Position numbers and translations under genes: made by a program. From contig CM059198.1 in assembly GCA_030323885.1 (NCBI GenBank), positions 79,181,911-79,245,910 of the forward strand: a stretch of DNA of 64,000 bases. The letters run 5' to 3'. Position 1 is the first letter of the stretch, and each line of letters starts with the position of its first letter. The stretch is from Branchipolynoe longqiensis. Lineage: Eukaryota; Annelida; Polychaeta; Phyllodocida; Polynoidae. This document shows, one piece after another, positions 21,925 through 34,107 of this stretch. The notes beneath the pieces were generated by a model that worked only from the letters and a program-made list of their open reading frames with translations, did no database searches and was not told the origin of the DNA.

Positions 21925-23608
21925 AGTACAGGCGTCCTGTGATGAAGGTCAGGGTCTGAGAACGGTCAGAGTACCGGCTCCCTGTGATGAAGGTCAGGGT
22001 CTGAGAACGGTCAGAGTACAGGCTCCCTGTGATGAAGATCAGGGTCTGAGAACGGTCAGAGTACAGGCTCCCTGTGATGAAGGTCAGGGTCTGAGAACGG
22101 TCAGAGTACAGGCTCCCTGTGATGAAGGTCAGGGTCTGAGAACGGTCAGAGTACAGGCTCCCTGTGATGAAGGTCAGGGTCTGAGAACGGTCAGAGTACC
22201 GGCTCCCTGTGATGAAGGTCAGGGTCTGAGAACGGTCAGAGTACCGGCTCCCTGTGATGAAGGTCAGGGTCTGAGAACGGTCAGAGTACCGGCTTCCTGT
22301 GATGAAGGGCAGGGTCTGAGAACCGGTCAGAGTACAGGCGTCCTGTGATGAAGGTCAGGGTCTGAGAACCGGTCAGAGAACATGCGTCCTGTGATGAAGG
22401 TCATGGTCTGAGAACCGGTCAGATTACCGGCTTCCTGTGATGAAGGGCAGGGTCTGAGAACCGGTCAGAGTACAGGCGTCCTGTGATGAAGGTCAGGGTC
22501 TGAGAACGGTCAGAGTACCGGCTTCCTGTGATGAAGGGCAGGGTCTGAGAACGGGTCAGAGTACAGGCGTCCTGTGATGAAGTGTCATGGTCTGCAGAGA
22601 CCGGTTTCTGAGTACCGGCTTCCTTTTTGATGGATGGGTCATGGTCTGAGAACCGGTCAGAGTACAGGCTCCCTGTGATGAAGGTCAGGGTCTGAGAACG
22701 GTCAGAGTACCGGCTTCCTGTGATGAAGGTCAGGGTCTGAGAACGGGTCAGAGTACAGGCTTCCTGTGATGAAGGTCAGGGTCTGAGAACCGGTCACAGT
22801 ACAGGCTCCCTGTGATGAAGGTCAGGGTCTGAGAACGGGTCAGAGTAAGGGGTTTCCTGTGATGAAGGCGTGTGTGTTTGTGGTAGAGTACCGGCTCCCT
22901 TGTGATGATGGTCAGGGTCTTGAGATCGGTCAGAGTACAGGCTTCCTGTGATGAAGGTCAGGGTCTGAGAACCGGTCACAGTACAGGCTCCCTGTGATGA
23001 AGGTCAGGGTCTGAGAACCGGTCAGAGTACAGGCATCCTGTGATGAAGGTCATGGTCTGAGAACCGGTCAGAGTACAGGCTCCCTGTGATGAAGGTCAGG
23101 GTCTGAGAACGGTCAGAGTACAGGCGTCCTGTGATGAAGGTCATGGTCTGAGAACCGGTCAGAGTACCGGCTTCCTTTGATGAAGGTCATGGTCTGAGAA
23201 CCGGTCAGAGTACAGGCGTCCTGTGATGAAGGTCAGGGTCTGAGAACGGTCAGAGTACCGGCTCCCTGTGATGAAGGTCAGGGTCTGAGAACGGTCAGAG
23301 TACAGGCTCCCTGTGATGAAGATCAGGGTCTGAGAACGGTCAGAGTACAGGCTCCCTGTGATGAAGGTCAGGGTCTGAGAACGGTCAGAGTACAGGCTCC
23401 CTGTGATGAAGGTCAGGGTCTGAGAACGGTCAGAGTACAGGCTCCCTGTGATGAAGGTCAGGGTCTGAGAACGGTCAGAGTACCGGCTCCCTGTGATGAA
23501 GGTCAGGGTCTGAGAACGGTCAGAGTACAGGCTCCCTGTGATGAAGGTCAGGGTCTGAGAACGGTCAGAGTACCGGCTTCCTGGGGGGAAGGTCAGGGTC
23601 TCGAAAAC
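21925..23608. repeat. 45-46-bp minisatellite, ~37 copies
   Basis: The unit is CTCCCTGTGATGAAGGTCAG, GGTCTGAGAACGGTCAGAGT, ACAGG. Units with AACCGGTCAG are one base longer. A ~300-bp run near 21931-22250, including a diagnostic GATGAAGATC at 22031, recurs near 23216-23520 with GATGAAGATC at 23315 (offset 1284). The more diverged units lie between them. Confidence 0.96.
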
Positions 23609-23614
23609 CTAGCT

Positions 23615-23935
23615 GAGTCAAAACAGTGACATACAAATTTGATGGTTGTCGCTACCGAGCCTCAACTTTACTAGGATAGGGCAAGGACTGGTTGACTTCA
23701 TATCTGGATAACATGACAGAGTAGGATATTGCAACACCCTGAATCCTAGTGGCGTTTCGCTCTGAAGCCAATATACATCCACACTATCCCGGGTCGGTAG
23801 CCGTCCTGATATGACCTTAGATGTTGGCAGGACATAAACCCCAAGCCTGAACCGCCACGTGATTGTGCGCATGTGCATAGCCAGTCTGAAACCAGTATTC
23901 ATTCTGATGTGCGCAGATGTTGCTAGGACATAAAC
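23615..23935 (+). mobile_element. SINE family 2, copy g, plus tail fragment
   Basis: Plus-oriented body: CTAGGATAGGGCAAGGACTG, ATCTGGATAACATGACAGAG, GCCGTCCTGATATGACCTTA and GATGTTGGCAGGACATAAA. The head is truncated at the array edge. 23900-23935 repeats the last tail motif (GATGTTGCTAGGACATAAAC). Confidence 0.78.
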
Positions 23936-24109
23936 AGTATTTTTTTAAACAACCAGCTCCCACCAGTAAAAGTACTCCCCGCCCCAGCCTGGCCTGGTTG
24001 TGTTTTGCAACCTCAGCGTTTTGTCAGCTGAGTAATTACTAGACTTCGACTTTACACAGACCGGGGGCTCAGTCGGATCTCTATGTTGTTACTCGCACAC
24101 TCTCACTGT

Positions 24110-24500
24110 GCCAAACATATAAATATAATATATGTGTACACAAAATGTAAATAAAGATAAATATATATGAATACATATATACTATAATTAAATATATAAT
24201 ACATGGAAAATATCAAATATATTTAAATATATGAATGTATAAATACGCAAATGTATAAATGCATAAATGTAACAATACATATATAAATATATAATAAATA
24301 AATATATAAATACATAAATATGTAAATATATATAAATATATATAAATATAAATATATATAAATTCATATACATAGTTATAAATATACAAACATTTATAAA
24401 TATACATATAGTATAATATTATATAAATACACATAAATATGTATAATGCATATAGGTATATAATATATATATATGGATATATATATGCATATTTATGGAT
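24110..24500. repeat. AT-rich TATAAATA-type low-complexity tract
   Basis: About 390 bp of irregular TATAAATA/TACATAAATA sequence without a fixed period. Confidence 0.85.
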
Positions 24501-24689
24501 GTCATTGTATTACTTTATTAATGATGTAAACCTTTGGGATCCATCACAATATGATTCGATTTGAAAATTACAACGACAAATCTCTCTTAAAATAAGAACC
24601 AATTTAAGAAGGTTGTTTCATGGAATCACTCTTTTTTGTACCTTTAGCATCGCTTCTTTCTGTAGCCATATGTTTATATGCTGTTTACT

Positions 24690-24995
24690 TGTTTGTTTGT
24701 CAGAGTTTTACATCCTGGCAACATGTAAGGTCATATCAGGACGGGTACCGACTTGTGACAGTGTACACTCAGGGTGATTTCATAGTGCTCTCCCACAGGG
24801 AGGACCGACGATCAGCACCATGGCCGTATACCTCAATCAGTCACATTATCCTGATACTGAGGTAATCAGTCCCTGCCCTATCCTAGTAATGCCGAGCTCC
24901 AGGCTAGGAGGCGACACGTATCAATTGTGTGAGTCTCTGGTTTGACTCAAGCTTTTGACCTTCCGCTCAGGAAGCCTGCGCTCTACTGTTTTGAA
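24690..24995 (-). mobile_element. SINE family 2, copy h
   Basis: GTCAGAGTTTTACATCCTGG, GTAAGGTCATATCAGGACGG, CAGTCACATTATCCTGATAC, CCCTGCCCTATCCTAGTAAT and GTCTCTGGTTTGACTC, then a shortened reversed head. Confidence 0.85.
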
Positions 24996-25317
24996 GAAGG
25001 CTGGTTCATGTCATCACTATTTTATGTAACTTTGCAATCACTTGTCGTGTAGTCATATTTACATATGTGCATCAACTGATAACGTGCACACATACATACA
25101 GGGACACATCTGATTCCATGCAACAATATCAATTGCTGGTTTCTTGTGGCAATGTATCTTGTTTAAGAATGAACTTTAAATTAACGTAATATTCATTTGT
25201 TGAAGTTGAAGATCACCCCTTCGGGAAGGCACGCAGTTTCCTTACTACATGGTTGTGGTTAAATAAAACTCAGTCCATCAATCAATGTCCCGCACACAAG
25301 TAGGGCAAGTGGGTAGG

Positions 25318-27576
25318 TGACTAGTGAGGAGGAGGGAGGGTGTGTGGTTGGGTATTAAGTTGTAATGCTAGGTACTGAGTAGCGCCTGTAACTAGTGAGG
25401 AGGGAGGGTGTGTGGGTGAGTATTAAGTTGTAATGATAGGTACTGAGTAGCGCCTGTAACTAGTGAGGAGGGAGGGTGTGTGGGTGAGTATTAAGTTGTA
25501 ATGCTAGGTACTGAGTAGCGCCTGTAACTAGTGAGGAGGGAGGGTGTGTGGGTGGGTATTAAGTTGTAATGCTAGGTACTGAGTAGCGCCTGTAACTAGT
25601 GAGGAGGGAGGGTGTGTGGGTGGGTATTAAGTTGTAATGCTAGGTACTGAGTAGCGCCTGTAACTAGTGAGGAGGAGGGAGGGTGTGTGGGTGAGTATTA
25701 AGTTGTAATGCTAGGTACTGAGTAGCGCCTGTAACTAGTGAGGAGGGAGGGTGTGTGGGTGAGTATTAAGTTGTAATGCTAGGTACTGAGTAGCGCCTGT
25801 AACTAGTGAGGAGGGAGGGTGTGTGGGTGGGTATTAAGTTGTAATGCTAGGTACTGAGTAGCGCCTGTAACTAGTGAGGAGGAGGGAGGGTGTGTGGGTG
25901 AGTATTAAGTTGTAATGCTAGATACTGAGTAGTGCCTGTAACTAGTGAGGAGGGAGGGTGTGTGGGTGGGTATTAAGTTGTAATGCTAGGTACTGAGTAG
26001 CGCCTGTAACTAGTGAGGAGGGAGGGTGTGTGGGTGGGTATTAAGTTGTAATGCTAGGTACTGAGTAGTGCCTGTAACTAGTGAGGAGGGAGGGTGTGTG
26101 GGTGGGTATTAAGTTGTAATGCTAGGTACTGAGTAGCGCCTGTAACTAGTGAGGAGGGAGGGTGTGTGGGTGGGTATTAAGTTGTAATGCTAGGTACTGA
26201 GTAGCGCCTGTAACTAGTGAGGAGGGAGGGTGTGTGGGTGGGTATTAAGTTGTAATGCTAGGTACTGAGTAGCGCCTGTAACTAGTGAGGAGGGAGGGTG
26301 TGTGGGTGGGTATTAAGTTGTAATGCTAGGTACTGAGTAGCGCCTGTAACTAGTGAGGAGGGAGGGTGTGGGGTGGGTATTAAGTTGTAATGCTAGGTAC
26401 TGAGTAGCGCCTGTAACTAGTGAGGAGGGAGGGTGTGTGGGTGGTATTAAGTTGTAATGCTAGGTACTGAGTAGCGCATGTAACTAGTGAGGAGGGAGGG
26501 TGTGGGGTGGGTATTAAGTTGTATGCTAGGTACTGAGTAGGCCTTTAACTAGTGAGGAGGGAGGGTGTGTGGGTGGGTATTAAGTTGTAATGCTAGGTAC
26601 TGAGTAGTGCCTGTAACTAGTGAGGAGGAAAGGTGTGTGGGTGGGTATTAAGTTGTAATGCTAGGTACTGAGTAGCACCTGTAACTAGTGAGGAGGGAGG
26701 GTGTGTGGGTGGGTATTAAGTTGTAATGCTAGGTACTGAGTAGTGCCTGTAACTAGTGAGGAGGGAGGGTGTGTGGGTGGGTATTAAGTTGTAATGCTAG
26801 GTACTGAGTAGCACCTGTAACTAGTGAGGAGGGAGGGTGTGTGGGTGAGTATTAAGTTGTAATGCTAGGTACTGAGTAGTGCCTGTAACTAGTGAGGAGG
26901 AGGGAGGGTGTGTGGGTGGGTATTAAGTTGTAATGCTAGGTACTGAGTAGCGCCTGTAACTAGTGAGGAGGGAGGGTGTGTGGGTGGGTATTAAGTTGTA
27001 ATGCTAGGTACTGAGTAGTGCCTGTAACTAGTGAGGAGGGAGGGTGTGTGGGTGGGTATTAATGTAGTTAGGTACTGAGTAGCGCCTGTAACTAGTGAGG
27101 AGGAGGGAGGGTGTGTGGGTGAGTATTAAGTTGTAACGGTAGGTACTGGTAGTGACTGTAACTAGTGAGGAGGAGGGAGGGTGTGTGGGTGGGTATTAAG
27201 TTGTAATGCTAGGTACTGAGTAGCACCTGTAACTAGTGAGGAGGGAGGGTGTGTGGGTGGGTATTAAGTTGTAATGCTAGGTACTGAGTAGCGCCTGTAA
27301 CTAGTGAGGAGGGAGGGTGTGTGGGTGGGTATTAAGTTGTAATGCTAGGTACTGAGTAGCGCCTGTAACTAGTGAGGAGGGAGGGTGTGTGGGTGGGTAT
27401 TAAGTTGTAATGCTAGGTACTGAGTAGCACCTGTAACTAGTGAGGAGGGAGGGTGTGTGGGTGGGTATTAAGTTGTAATGCTAGGTACTGAGTAGCGCCT
27501 GTAACTAGTGAGGAGGGAGGGTGTGTGGCTGAGTATTAAGTTGTAATGCTAGGTACTGAGTAGCGCCTGTAACTAC
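25318..27576. repeat. 68-bp minisatellite, ~33 copies
   Basis: The unit is GCGCCTGTAACTAGTGAGGA, GGGAGGGTGTGTGGGTGGGT, ATTAAGTTGTAATGCTAGGT, ACTGAGTA. Some units gain an extra AGG (71 bp). Copies are over 95% alike by eye, apart from a few indel-bearing units around 26370-26640 and 27060-27160. That homogeneity suggests recent expansion. Confidence 0.96.
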
Positions 27577-27689
27577 TGTGGTAAGATAACGCCAACACTA
27601 CAGCTGGCCAGCATTGAATACAAGCCTGAATACCCAGACTTATATGCTATGGACAGTATAAATAGAGCTTCAACATTTAAAAAAAAATA

Positions 27690-27953
27690 CCACTTAGATA
27701 CTGGTGCACCTTTTCTGCCACATAGAAGGGAATACTTGGTCAATTTAATAGAATATCTTAGTGCAAAAGCCTATGGTGTCAGAGTTCTGGCATGCTTGCC
27801 AAGTTCAATTGTGCATCTTTGCACTTCATATATCTCGAAAGTTAGCCATTTAAAATATAGGTACCTTCAAACAAAAGTAAGGTAGATTATAGTGATCATC
27901 CTAATATATTTACCTCAGAAAATAATAGAAGCTCAAAACCACAGGACTATGCA
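27690..27953 (+). mobile_element. RepA MITE, copy 1 (5'-truncated)
   Basis: Shares CACTTAGATACTGGTGCA, GCCACATAGAAGGGA, TATGGTGTCAGAGTTCTGGC and AAGTTAGCCATTTAAAAT with copy 2, and ends with GGACTATGCA, the inverted terminal motif. The 115 bp before it is unassigned. Confidence 0.8.
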
Positions 27954-28011
27954 ACTTTAAGCATCCGGTTGATATTGTGTGTTGGTTTGTTATTAAATGG
28001 TTGTGTGCGGG

Positions 28012-28330
28012 TGGTGAAGAGGGGGGGGGGTTATGGGGGGTTGGGGGGGGGGGGGAGGAAAAGAGGGGTGAATGGGTGATTGTCGCCTGAAATTCAGCTA
28101 ACTACTTCTCCAAATAATATTAATAATTTAACTAAAGTGCTCATGGAATTGTTAATAACATGTCCTTTGCATATCGTGTGGTGGTTTGTTATTATATGTT
28201 TTGTGTGTGGTGGTTTTGGTGTGTGGATGGGACTGTTGGGGAGGGTGCCCGTGGGGAGGGGAAGGTGGAAGGTGGAGGGGGGGGGGATGGGGCGGGGGGA
28301 AAGAGGAGCGGGAGGGGGGAAATGAGGGGG
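28012..28330. repeat. G-rich low-complexity sequence
   Basis: G-runs at 28021-28070 and 28240-28325 flank an ordinary AT-rich patch. The glycine- and proline-rich frames here are artefacts of composition. Confidence 0.75.
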
Positions 28331-28373
28331 TGGCCGGCACACACAAGGGTAGTGTGGTTCATTTTTTCACCAC

Positions 28374-28535
28374 GAGAGGTCGCATCGGTCGTCTCCTCTT
28401 AGCTCCGTGGATCACATGTATTGCTTCTATATATACATATGGGATCATACGTATTATATATATATATATATATATATATATCTATATATATACATATGTG
28501 ATCCATGACTCTAAGAGATGACCGATGCGACGTCT
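28374..28535. mobile_element. 162-bp inverted-repeat element with (AT)n core
   Basis: The left arm GAGGTCGCATCGGTCGTCTC, then TTAGCTCCGTGGATCACATG, is mirrored on the right by CATATGTGATCCATGACTCT, then AAGAGATGACCGATGCGACG. The loop is (TA)n. The arms are ~45 bp with a few mismatches. It lies 8 bp before RepA copy 2. Confidence 0.8.
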
Positions 28536-28543
28536 GATAAAGA

Positions 28544-28884
28544 TGCATAGTCCGAAGAAAACATCAAATTTTCAAAACAAAAACAATTACCTAAATTTAA
28601 GTCTACATGTCTAACTTAGATACTGGTGCAGATATTAAACATTTGTTGCCACATAGAAGGGAGTACTGAGGCAATTTAATAGAACCTGTTACTGCAGAAG
28701 CTTATGGTGTCAGAGTTTTGGCATGCATGCCAAAATTAATGTTGCCTGTTTGCACTTCAAATATCTCAAAAGTTAGCCATTTAAAATCAGAATTACTTCA
28801 AAGCAAAGTAAGGTAGATTATAACAATGACCCTAATATATTTATTTCAGAGAATGACAGAAATTCAAAACCATCGGACTATGCA
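28544..28884 (+). mobile_element. RepA MITE, copy 2 (complete, 341 bp)
   Basis: It starts TGCATAGTCCGAAGAAAACA and ends with the complement motif TTTTGAA side as CATCGGACTATGCA, giving a 12-bp terminal inverted repeat TGCATAGTCCGA. No coding frame. Copies at 27690, 40612 and 47240 share its body. Confidence 0.82.
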
Positions 28885-28919
28885 ATTTTAACTATGTGTC
28901 TGTGTGCGTGAGTATGTGC

Positions 28920-31900
28920 ATTGCGGTCCCGTGATTTACACGGCAATCTACATGATGCATCGTATTAACATCAGCCCACTAGTGATGCCAGGCAGTCCCG
29001 TGATTTACACGGCAATCTACATGATGCATCGTATTAACATCAGCCCACTAGTGAGGCCAGGCAGTGCCGTGATTTACACGGCAACCTACATGATGCATCG
29101 TATTAACATCAGCACACTAGTGAAGCCAGACAGTGCCATGATTTGCACGGCAACCTACATGATGCATCGTATTAACATCAGCCCACTAGTGAGGCCAGAC
29201 AGTGCCGTGATTTACACGGCAATCTACATGATGCATCGTATTAACATCAGCCCACTAGTGAGGCCAGGCAGTGCTGTGATTTACACGGCAACCTACATGA
29301 TGCATCGTACTAACATCAGCCCACTATTGAGGCCAGGCAGTGCCGTGATTTACACGGCAACCTACATGATGCATGGTATTAACATCAGCGCACTAGTGAG
29401 GCCAGGCAGTGCCGTGATTTACATGGCAACCGACATGATGGATCGTAGTAACATCAGCGCACTAGTGAGGCCAGACAGTGCCGTGATTTACACGGCAACC
29501 TACATGATGCATCATATTAACATCAGCACTCTAGTGAAGCCAGACAGTGCCATGATTTACACGGCAACCTACATGATGCATCTTATTAACATCTGCCCAC
29601 TAGTGAGGCCAGACAGTGCCGTGATTTACACAGCAATCTACATGATGCATCGTATTAACATCAGCCCACTAGTGAGGCCAGGCAGTGCTGTGATTTACAT
29701 GGCAACCTACATGATGCATCATATTAACATCAGCCCACTAGTGAGGCCAGGCAGTGCCGTGATTTACACGGCAACCTACATGATGCATCATATTAACATC
29801 AGCGCACTAGTGAGGCCAGGAAGTGCCATGATTTACATGGCAACCTACATGATGCATCGTATTAACATCAGCCCACTAGTGATGCCAGACAGTTCCGTCA
29901 TTTACATGGCAATCTACATGATGCATCGTATTAACATCAGCACACTAGTGAAGCCAGGCAGTGCTGTAATTTACACAGCAACCTACATGATGCATCGCAT
30001 TAGCATCAGCACACTAGTGAAGCCAGGCAGTGCTGTGATTTGCACGACAACCTACATGATGCATCGTATTAACATCAGCACACTAGTGAGGCCAGGCAGT
30101 GCTGTGATTTACACGGCAACCTACATGATGCATCGTATTAACATCAGCGCACTAGTGAGGCCAGACAGTGTCGTGATTTACACGGCAACCTACATGATGC
30201 ATCGTATTAACATCAGCCCACTAGTGAGGCCAGGCAGTGCCGTGATTTACATGGCAACCTACATGATGCATCGTATTAGCATCAGTGCACTAGCGAGGCC
30301 AGACAGTGCTGTGATTTACACGGCAACCTAATGATGCATCGTATTAACATCAGCACACTAGTGAAGCCAGGCAGTGGCGTGATTTACACGGCAACCTACA
30401 TGATGGATCGTATTAACATCAGCCCACTAGTGAGGCCAGACAGTGCCGTGATTTACACGGCAACCTACATGATGCATCGTATTAACATCAGCACAGTAGT
30501 GAGGCCAGGCAGTGCTGTGATTTACACGACAACCTACATGATGTATCGTATTAAGATCAGCCCACTAGTGAGGCCAGGCAGTGCTGTGGTTTACAAGGCA
30601 ACCTAGATGATGCATCGTATTAACATCAGCACACTAGTGAAGCCAGACAGTGCCATGATTTACACGGCAACCTACATCATGCATCGTATTAACATCAGCC
30701 CACTAGTGAGGCCAGACAGTGCCGTGATTTACACGGCAATCTACATGATGCATCGTATTAACATCAGCACACTAGTGAGGCCAGGCAGTGCTGTGATTTA
30801 CACGGCAACCTACATGATGCATCGTATTAAGATCAGCCCACTAGTGAGGCCAGGTAGTGCCGTGATTTACATGGCAACCTACATGATGCATTGTATTAAC
30901 ATCAGTGCACTAGTGAGGCCAGGCAGTGCCGTTATTTACATGGCAACCTACATGATGCATCGTATTAACATCAGCCCACTAATGGTGCTACACAGTCCCG
31001 TGATTTACACGGCAATCTACATGATACATCGTATTAACATCAGCCCACTAGTGAAGCCAGGCAATACTGTGATTTACACGGCAACCTACATGATGCATCA
31101 TATTAACATCACACCCACTAGTGAGGCCAGGCAGTGCTGTGATTTACATGACAACCTACATGATGCATCATATTAAAATCAGCACACTAGTGAGGCCAGG
31201 CAGTGCTGTTATTTACACGGCAACCTCCATGATGCATCGTATTAACATCAGCACACTAGTGAGGCCAGACAGTGCCGTGATTTACACGGCAACCTACATG
31301 ATGCATCGTATTAACATCAGCGCACTAGTGATTCCAGACAGTGCCATGATTTACACGGCAACCCACATGATGCATCGTATTAACATCAGCCCACTAGTGA
31401 AGCCAGGCAGTGCTGTGATTTACACGGCAACCTACATGATGCATCGTATTAACATCAGCCCACTAGTGAGGCCAGGCAGTGCTGTGATTTACATGGCAAC
31501 CTACATGATGCATCATATTAACATCAGCCCACTAGTGATGCCAGACAGTGCCATGATTTACACGGCAACCTACATGATACATCGTATTAACATCAGCCCA
31601 CTAGTGAAGCCAGGCAGTGCTGTGATTTACACGGCAACCTACATGATGCATCGTATTAACATCAGCCCACTAGTGAGGCCAGGCAGTGCTGTGATTTACA
31701 CGACAACCTACATGATGCATCATATTAACATCAGCACACTAGTGAGGCCAGGCAGTGCTGTGATTTACACGGCAACCTACATGATGCATCGTATTAACAT
31801 CAGCCCACTAGTGAGGCCAGGCAGTGCCGTGATTTACACGGCAACCTACATGATGCATCGTATTAACATCAGCGCACTAGTGAAGCCAGGTAATGCTGTG

Positions 31901-32108
31901 ATTTACACCGCAACCTACATGATGCATCGTATTAGGATCAGCACACTAGTGAAGCCAGACAGTGCTGTGATTTACACAGCAACCTACATGATGCATCTTA
32001 TTAACATCAGCCCACTAGTGAGGCCAGGCAGTGCCGTGATTTACATGACAATCTACATGATGCATCGTATTAACATCAGCACACTAGTGAGGCCAGAAAG
32101 TGCATCAT
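28920..32108. repeat. 69-bp minisatellite, ~46 copies
   Basis: The unit is GTGATTTACACGGCAACCTA, CATGATGCATCGTATTAACA, TCAGCCCACTAGTGAGGCCA, GGCAGTGCC. One plus frame is stop-free, giving a 23-residue period with IYTATYMMHRINIS and LVRPGSA. It breaks at about 30331 (1-bp loss), at a TAG at 30604, and near 31110 (1-bp gain). The other five frames carry a stop in every unit. I take it as a non-coding satellite. Confidence 0.95.
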
Positions 32109-32164
32109 TTCCGAGATACCAAAGTTGGTATCCAGCCGGCCACTTCTTGTGTTAGGATGGGAGT

Positions 32165-32990
32165 GAAGCAGCACTTCACACTGCTACATACATACAGGAA
32201 GTGGTGGTTTATCTAATGGTGGTGAATCACACTACATCAATTCACACTGCTACATACGTACAGGAAGTGGTGGTTTATCTAATGGTGGTGAAGTACACTG
32301 CAGCACTTCACACTGCTACATACGTACAGGAAGTGGTGGTTTATCTAATGGTGGTGAAGCACACTGCAACACTTCACACTGCTACATACATACAGGAAGT
32401 GGTAGTTTATCTAACGGTGGTGAAGCACACTGCAACACTTCACACTGCTACATACGTATAGGAAGTGGTAGTTTATCTAATGGTGGTGAAGCACACTGCA
32501 GCACTTCACACTGCTACGTACGTACCGGAAGTGGTGGTTTATCTAATGGTGGTGAAGCACACTGCAACACTTCACACTGCTACATACATACAGGAAGTGG
32601 TGGTTTATCTCATGGTAGTGAAGCACACTGCAGCACTTCACACTGCTACATACATACAGGAAGTGGTAGTTTACCTAATGGTGATGAAGCACACTGCAGC
32701 ACTTCACACTGCTACGTACGTACAGGAAGTGGTAGTTTACCTAATGGTGGTGAAGCACACTGCAACACTTCACACTGCTACGTACATACAGGAAGTGGTG
32801 GTTTACCTAATGGTGGTGAAGCACACTGCAGCACTTCACACTGCTACATACATACAGGAAGTGGTGGTTTACCTAATGGTGGTGAAGCACACTGCAGCAC
32901 TTCACACTGCTACGTACGTACAGGAAGTGGTACTTTACCTAATGGTGGTGAAGCACACTGCAGCACTTCACACTGCTACATACTTACGTC
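32165..32990. repeat. 66-bp minisatellite, ~12.5 copies
   Basis: The unit is GAAGCACACTGCAGCACTTC, ACACTGCTACATACATACAG, GAAGTGGTGGTTTATCTAAT, GGTGGT. 66 is a multiple of 3, hence the long open frame. It follows the 69-bp array after 55 bp of unique sequence. Two further diverged units sit at 34340-34530. Confidence 0.95.
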
Positions 32991-33211
32991 CAAAGCAATA
33001 TACTTTTGGAATTTTCAAAATATCCCAAAATTTGACTGATATCCGTGCATTTGAAAGTTAGTAATTTCCATAGCTTTTGTATGCGCTGTGGCAAAGGTCC
33101 TGCAACCATAGTGTTTGTTGTCACCGTCAGATGTTGCATGCATTGTGAATATTGTCTAATGTTTCTTTAAATCATTACTATATTATAATCTATATTATAT
33201 CCCTGTTTCAG

Positions 33212-34066
33212 GTCAAACACTGCATTCAAACCCATGGTTCAAGAGACTTGGGGGAACTCGTATGAACAATCCTTCGGAGCACATTGGATGATGCCCTGCT
33301 AGCTTCCTACACAAGGACTGGCAGTGGTAAAGATAAACCTGCACTACCCCAAGTCTTCCAGAAGTTTCATCCTGAGTAAGTGTTGTAACTGTTAGGGCCT
33401 GAAGTCTCTTGACAGAATCTTAAAATTCAATCATTACACACTAATAAATTGTTTGCTTATAATTGTATTTGCTTCATAGTCTTTTAAGTTTGTTTAAAAA
33501 GTGCTTCATATTTCAGACATTTAAGTTACATTCACTGTATGCTTCTCTTGCCTTATTACAAAACAAATCCTAGTGTCCTATTTTGTTCTGTTTTCAAGGT
33601 GTTCTATATTGTCCTATATTTTCACTAAGATGTCCTATATGTCTTAGAGATCATTAATTTGTCAGAATTGTGTTCTATTGGCACATATTAATGGTCCACA
33701 CAATAAACTTAGTCCAGAATTCCATACTTTTAATCGTGAGCTGCAAAGGACTTGAAACAAAATTCAACCCAACCTATATATTCCTATATTTTTGGACTTG
33801 ATCACAACTTGATGCCTTGCAATTATCTCAATTATTTCTTCAGGGAGATGGAGTATACCAATTGTACATTATTTATTTATAAATTCAAATCTGTTTCAGA
33901 ATGCTGCAGGTATTTCCACAAGGACGACAACATCGAGGTGAAGCGAGGAAAAGAAAAAACATCCACAACATTGAAATCAGAGATAAATCGGCAGATTGAA
34001 GTTTTTATCTCCAATTCCCGGACTTGTATCAAAAGAAAAATAATTATCGAAACAGATTAAAATAAA
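33212..34066 (+). pseudogene. Remnant of a spliced gene: last two exons and poly(A) signal, one in-frame stop
   Basis: Exon A 33212-33375 follows a CCCTGTTTCAG acceptor and ends at a GTAAGTG donor. Exon B starts at 33900 after CTGTTTCAG and ends at TAA 34058-34060, directly before AATAAA at 34061-34066. Exon A is 164 nt; its frame (starting GTC at 33212) leaves two bases that join the first base of exon B as GAA. The joined frame runs on to the TAA, so phase is preserved. Exon A has one in-frame TGA at 33263-33265, where CGA (Arg) would fit. Recognisable stretches are RSTLDDALLASYTRTGSG, KPALPQVFQKF, CCRYFHKDDNIEVKRGK and a basic tail (RTCIKRKIII). The pattern faintly recalls BEN or DUF4806-type C-termini, but I cannot assign a family. 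Upstream exons would have to lie beyond the arrays. It could be a decaying gene, or a chance pairing of signals. Confidence 0.45.
34061..34066 (+). terminator. Poly(A) signal AATAAA of the gene remnant
   Basis: The canonical hexamer begins one base after the TAA stop of exon B. A GT-rich stretch (34110 onwards) follows at a distance plausible for a downstream element. Confidence 0.5.
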
Positions 34067-34107
34067 TTGTATTCTGCACATCCAATTCCTGGTTTTTAAT
34101 TATAAAA

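Noticed and set aside
25318..27576. CRISPR-like regular array
   Set aside because: Units are wholly repeated without unique spacers, there are no cas genes, and the DNA is eukaryotic. The same applies to the other arrays.
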